A DNA stretch of 64,000 bases from Clostridium sardiniense. Its GTDB lineage: Bacteria > Bacillota > Clostridia > Clostridiales > Clostridiaceae. Positions 63,265-64,000 of this stretch are shown here, in pieces (the first letter of the stretch is position 1; each line of letters begins with the position of its first letter). The notes below the pieces were generated by a model. It was not told the origin of the DNA. It did no database searches and was given only the letters and a program-made list of their open reading frames with translations. The stretch spans positions 1 to 64,000 of the forward strand of contig NZ_JAFBDA010000009.1 of assembly GCF_016907995.1 (NCBI RefSeq), in the 5' to 3' direction. A program made the translations under genes and the position numbers.

Positions 63265-63993
63265 TTGTTAGTATCACTTAGTAATAGAATATATTACTTA
63301 CCACATAATGAAGAAAAAGATAGACCAGTATTAGGTTATGTAAGAGGGAATAAATATTCTCTTATGATTGATGCTGGAAATTCAGATAAGCATGTAAGAG
63401 CATTTATGGAGGAAACTCAAAAGAATAATTTACCGTATCCAAATTATGTAGGTATTACCCATTGGCATTGGGATCATACGTTTGGACTTTCTTCTATTAA
63501 AACAACTGCAATTGCAAGTAGAGTAACAAATAACCAGCTTAAAAGAATGACTTTATGGAAGTGGGATGATAAATCCATGGAAGATAGAGTTAGAAATGGT
63601 TATGAAATTGAATTTTGTGATAATATGATAAAAAAAGAGTATGAAGATAGAGGTTACATAGATGTAAGAACAGCAGATATAGTTTTTGATGACGAGTTAA
63701 CTTTAGATTTAGGTGGAGTTAGCTGCGAGATTATGAGAATAGGAGGATCCCACTCTAAGGATTCTACAATTTATTATATTCCTGAAGAAAAGGTTTTATT
63801 TTTAGGAGATGCTTGTTGTGAAGATATGTATAACGGAGAGCCACATTTCCGTATGGAGAAATTATATAAATTAATTAAGGATTTAAAAAATATTGATTTT
63901 GAAATATGTATTGAAGGACATAGTGAGTATACGACTAAAGAAGAATTAATTGAATATTTAGAGAGTGAGCTTAAGATAGAAAATATAAACTAA
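63265..63993 (+). CDS. Metallo-beta-lactamase-fold hydrolase in the glycyl-radical cluster
   Basis: 242 residues. Di-metal site H66-x-H68-x-D70-H71 in THWHWDHTFG, a GGSHSKDSTIYYIPEEKVLF region and a late GHSEYT with the last His. The family includes thioesterases and glyoxalase II. TTG 63265 is the start, six bases after GAGGGAAG. It lies 94 bases after the activase in the same direction, so it may act on a product or side-product of diol dehydration; the substrate is unknown. The gene is complete: its TAA ends at 63993, seven bases before the window edge. Confidence 0.88.
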   Translation: MLVSLSNRIYYLPHNEEKDRPVLGYVRGNKYSLMIDAGNSDKHVRAFMEETQKNNLPYPNYVGITHWHWDHTFGLSSIKTTAIASRVTNNQLKRMTLWKWDDKSMEDRVRNGYEIEFCDNMIKKEYEDRGYIDVRTADIVFDDELTLDLGGVSCEIMRIGGSHSKDSTIYYIPEEKVLFLGDACCEDMYNGEPHFRMEKLYKLIKDLKNIDFEICIEGHSEYTTKEELIEYLESELKIENIN

Positions 63994-64000
63994 TAAAGAC

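Overview
The window is very AT-rich. Its genes carry strong GGAGG-type ribosome-binding sites, are packed on both strands, and are often separated by hairpin-plus-T-run terminators. Surface proteins with LPxTG-type tails, oxygen-sensitive enzymes (a glycyl-radical enzyme and its activase, ferredoxin-nitroreductase) and the overall gene content point to an anaerobic Firmicute, most likely Clostridium sensu stricto. No rRNA, tRNA, CRISPR array, insertion sequence or prophage was recognised.

Layout. 1-4450: start of a PadR-type regulator gene reading off the left edge, a 24-bp-arm palindrome at its promoter, then an FMN riboswitch and the riboflavin operon ribD-ribE-ribBA-ribH. 4581-8981: a large wall-anchored GH95 alpha-fucosidase. 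9540-20975: a heme/iron locus. An AraC-type regulator is divergent from a Fur-box promoter that drives two NEAT-domain surface proteins, an IsdE-like heme-binding lipoprotein with its FecCD permease and ATPase, an ApbE flavin transferase, a small FMN-binding lipoprotein, and a 1231-residue protein that mixes four flavinylation (FMN_bind) domains with three NEAT-like domains. 21.5-30.9 kb: YitT-type membrane protein, TM1266-like ACT protein, PhnA-type zinc ribbon behind a structured leader, VOC protein, a lipoprotein plus two-component system whose response regulator has an in-frame stop, DUF2087 protein, FAD oxidoreductase and a repeat-rich secreted protein. 31.5-36.2 kb: a cell-envelope subtilase with an IPKTG sorting motif. 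36.4-40.5 kb: lactate racemase operon, larC-larE fused in one frame, then larB and larA. 40.8-56.4 kb: ordinary genes, including MATE exporter, RclA-like disulfide reductase, YhaM nuclease, MarR operon, CoA-binding protein, MerR and HxlR regulators, ferredoxin-nitroreductase, MscL with a zinc-ribbon tail, berberine-bridge-type oxidase, VanZ-like protein and several small membrane proteins. 56.5-64 kb: a PocR-type sensor and AraC-output response regulator, then a diol/glycerol-dehydratase-type glycyl-radical enzyme, its activase and a metallo-beta-lactamase-fold hydrolase.

How it may work together. The strongest candidate for a new system is the heme locus. Surface NEAT proteins and an IsdE-type importer sit with a flavin-attaching enzyme and a protein that joins heme-binding-type and flavin-carrying domains in one chain. 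This suggests a flavin-based redox step on heme or iron outside the membrane. That function is inference; the domain assignments rest on motifs read by eye. The second candidate is the sensor/regulator pair before the glycyl-radical enzyme: the phospho-accepting His of the kinase reads as Asn, and the phospho-accepting Asp of the receiver reads as Ser. The pair may therefore signal without phosphorylation.
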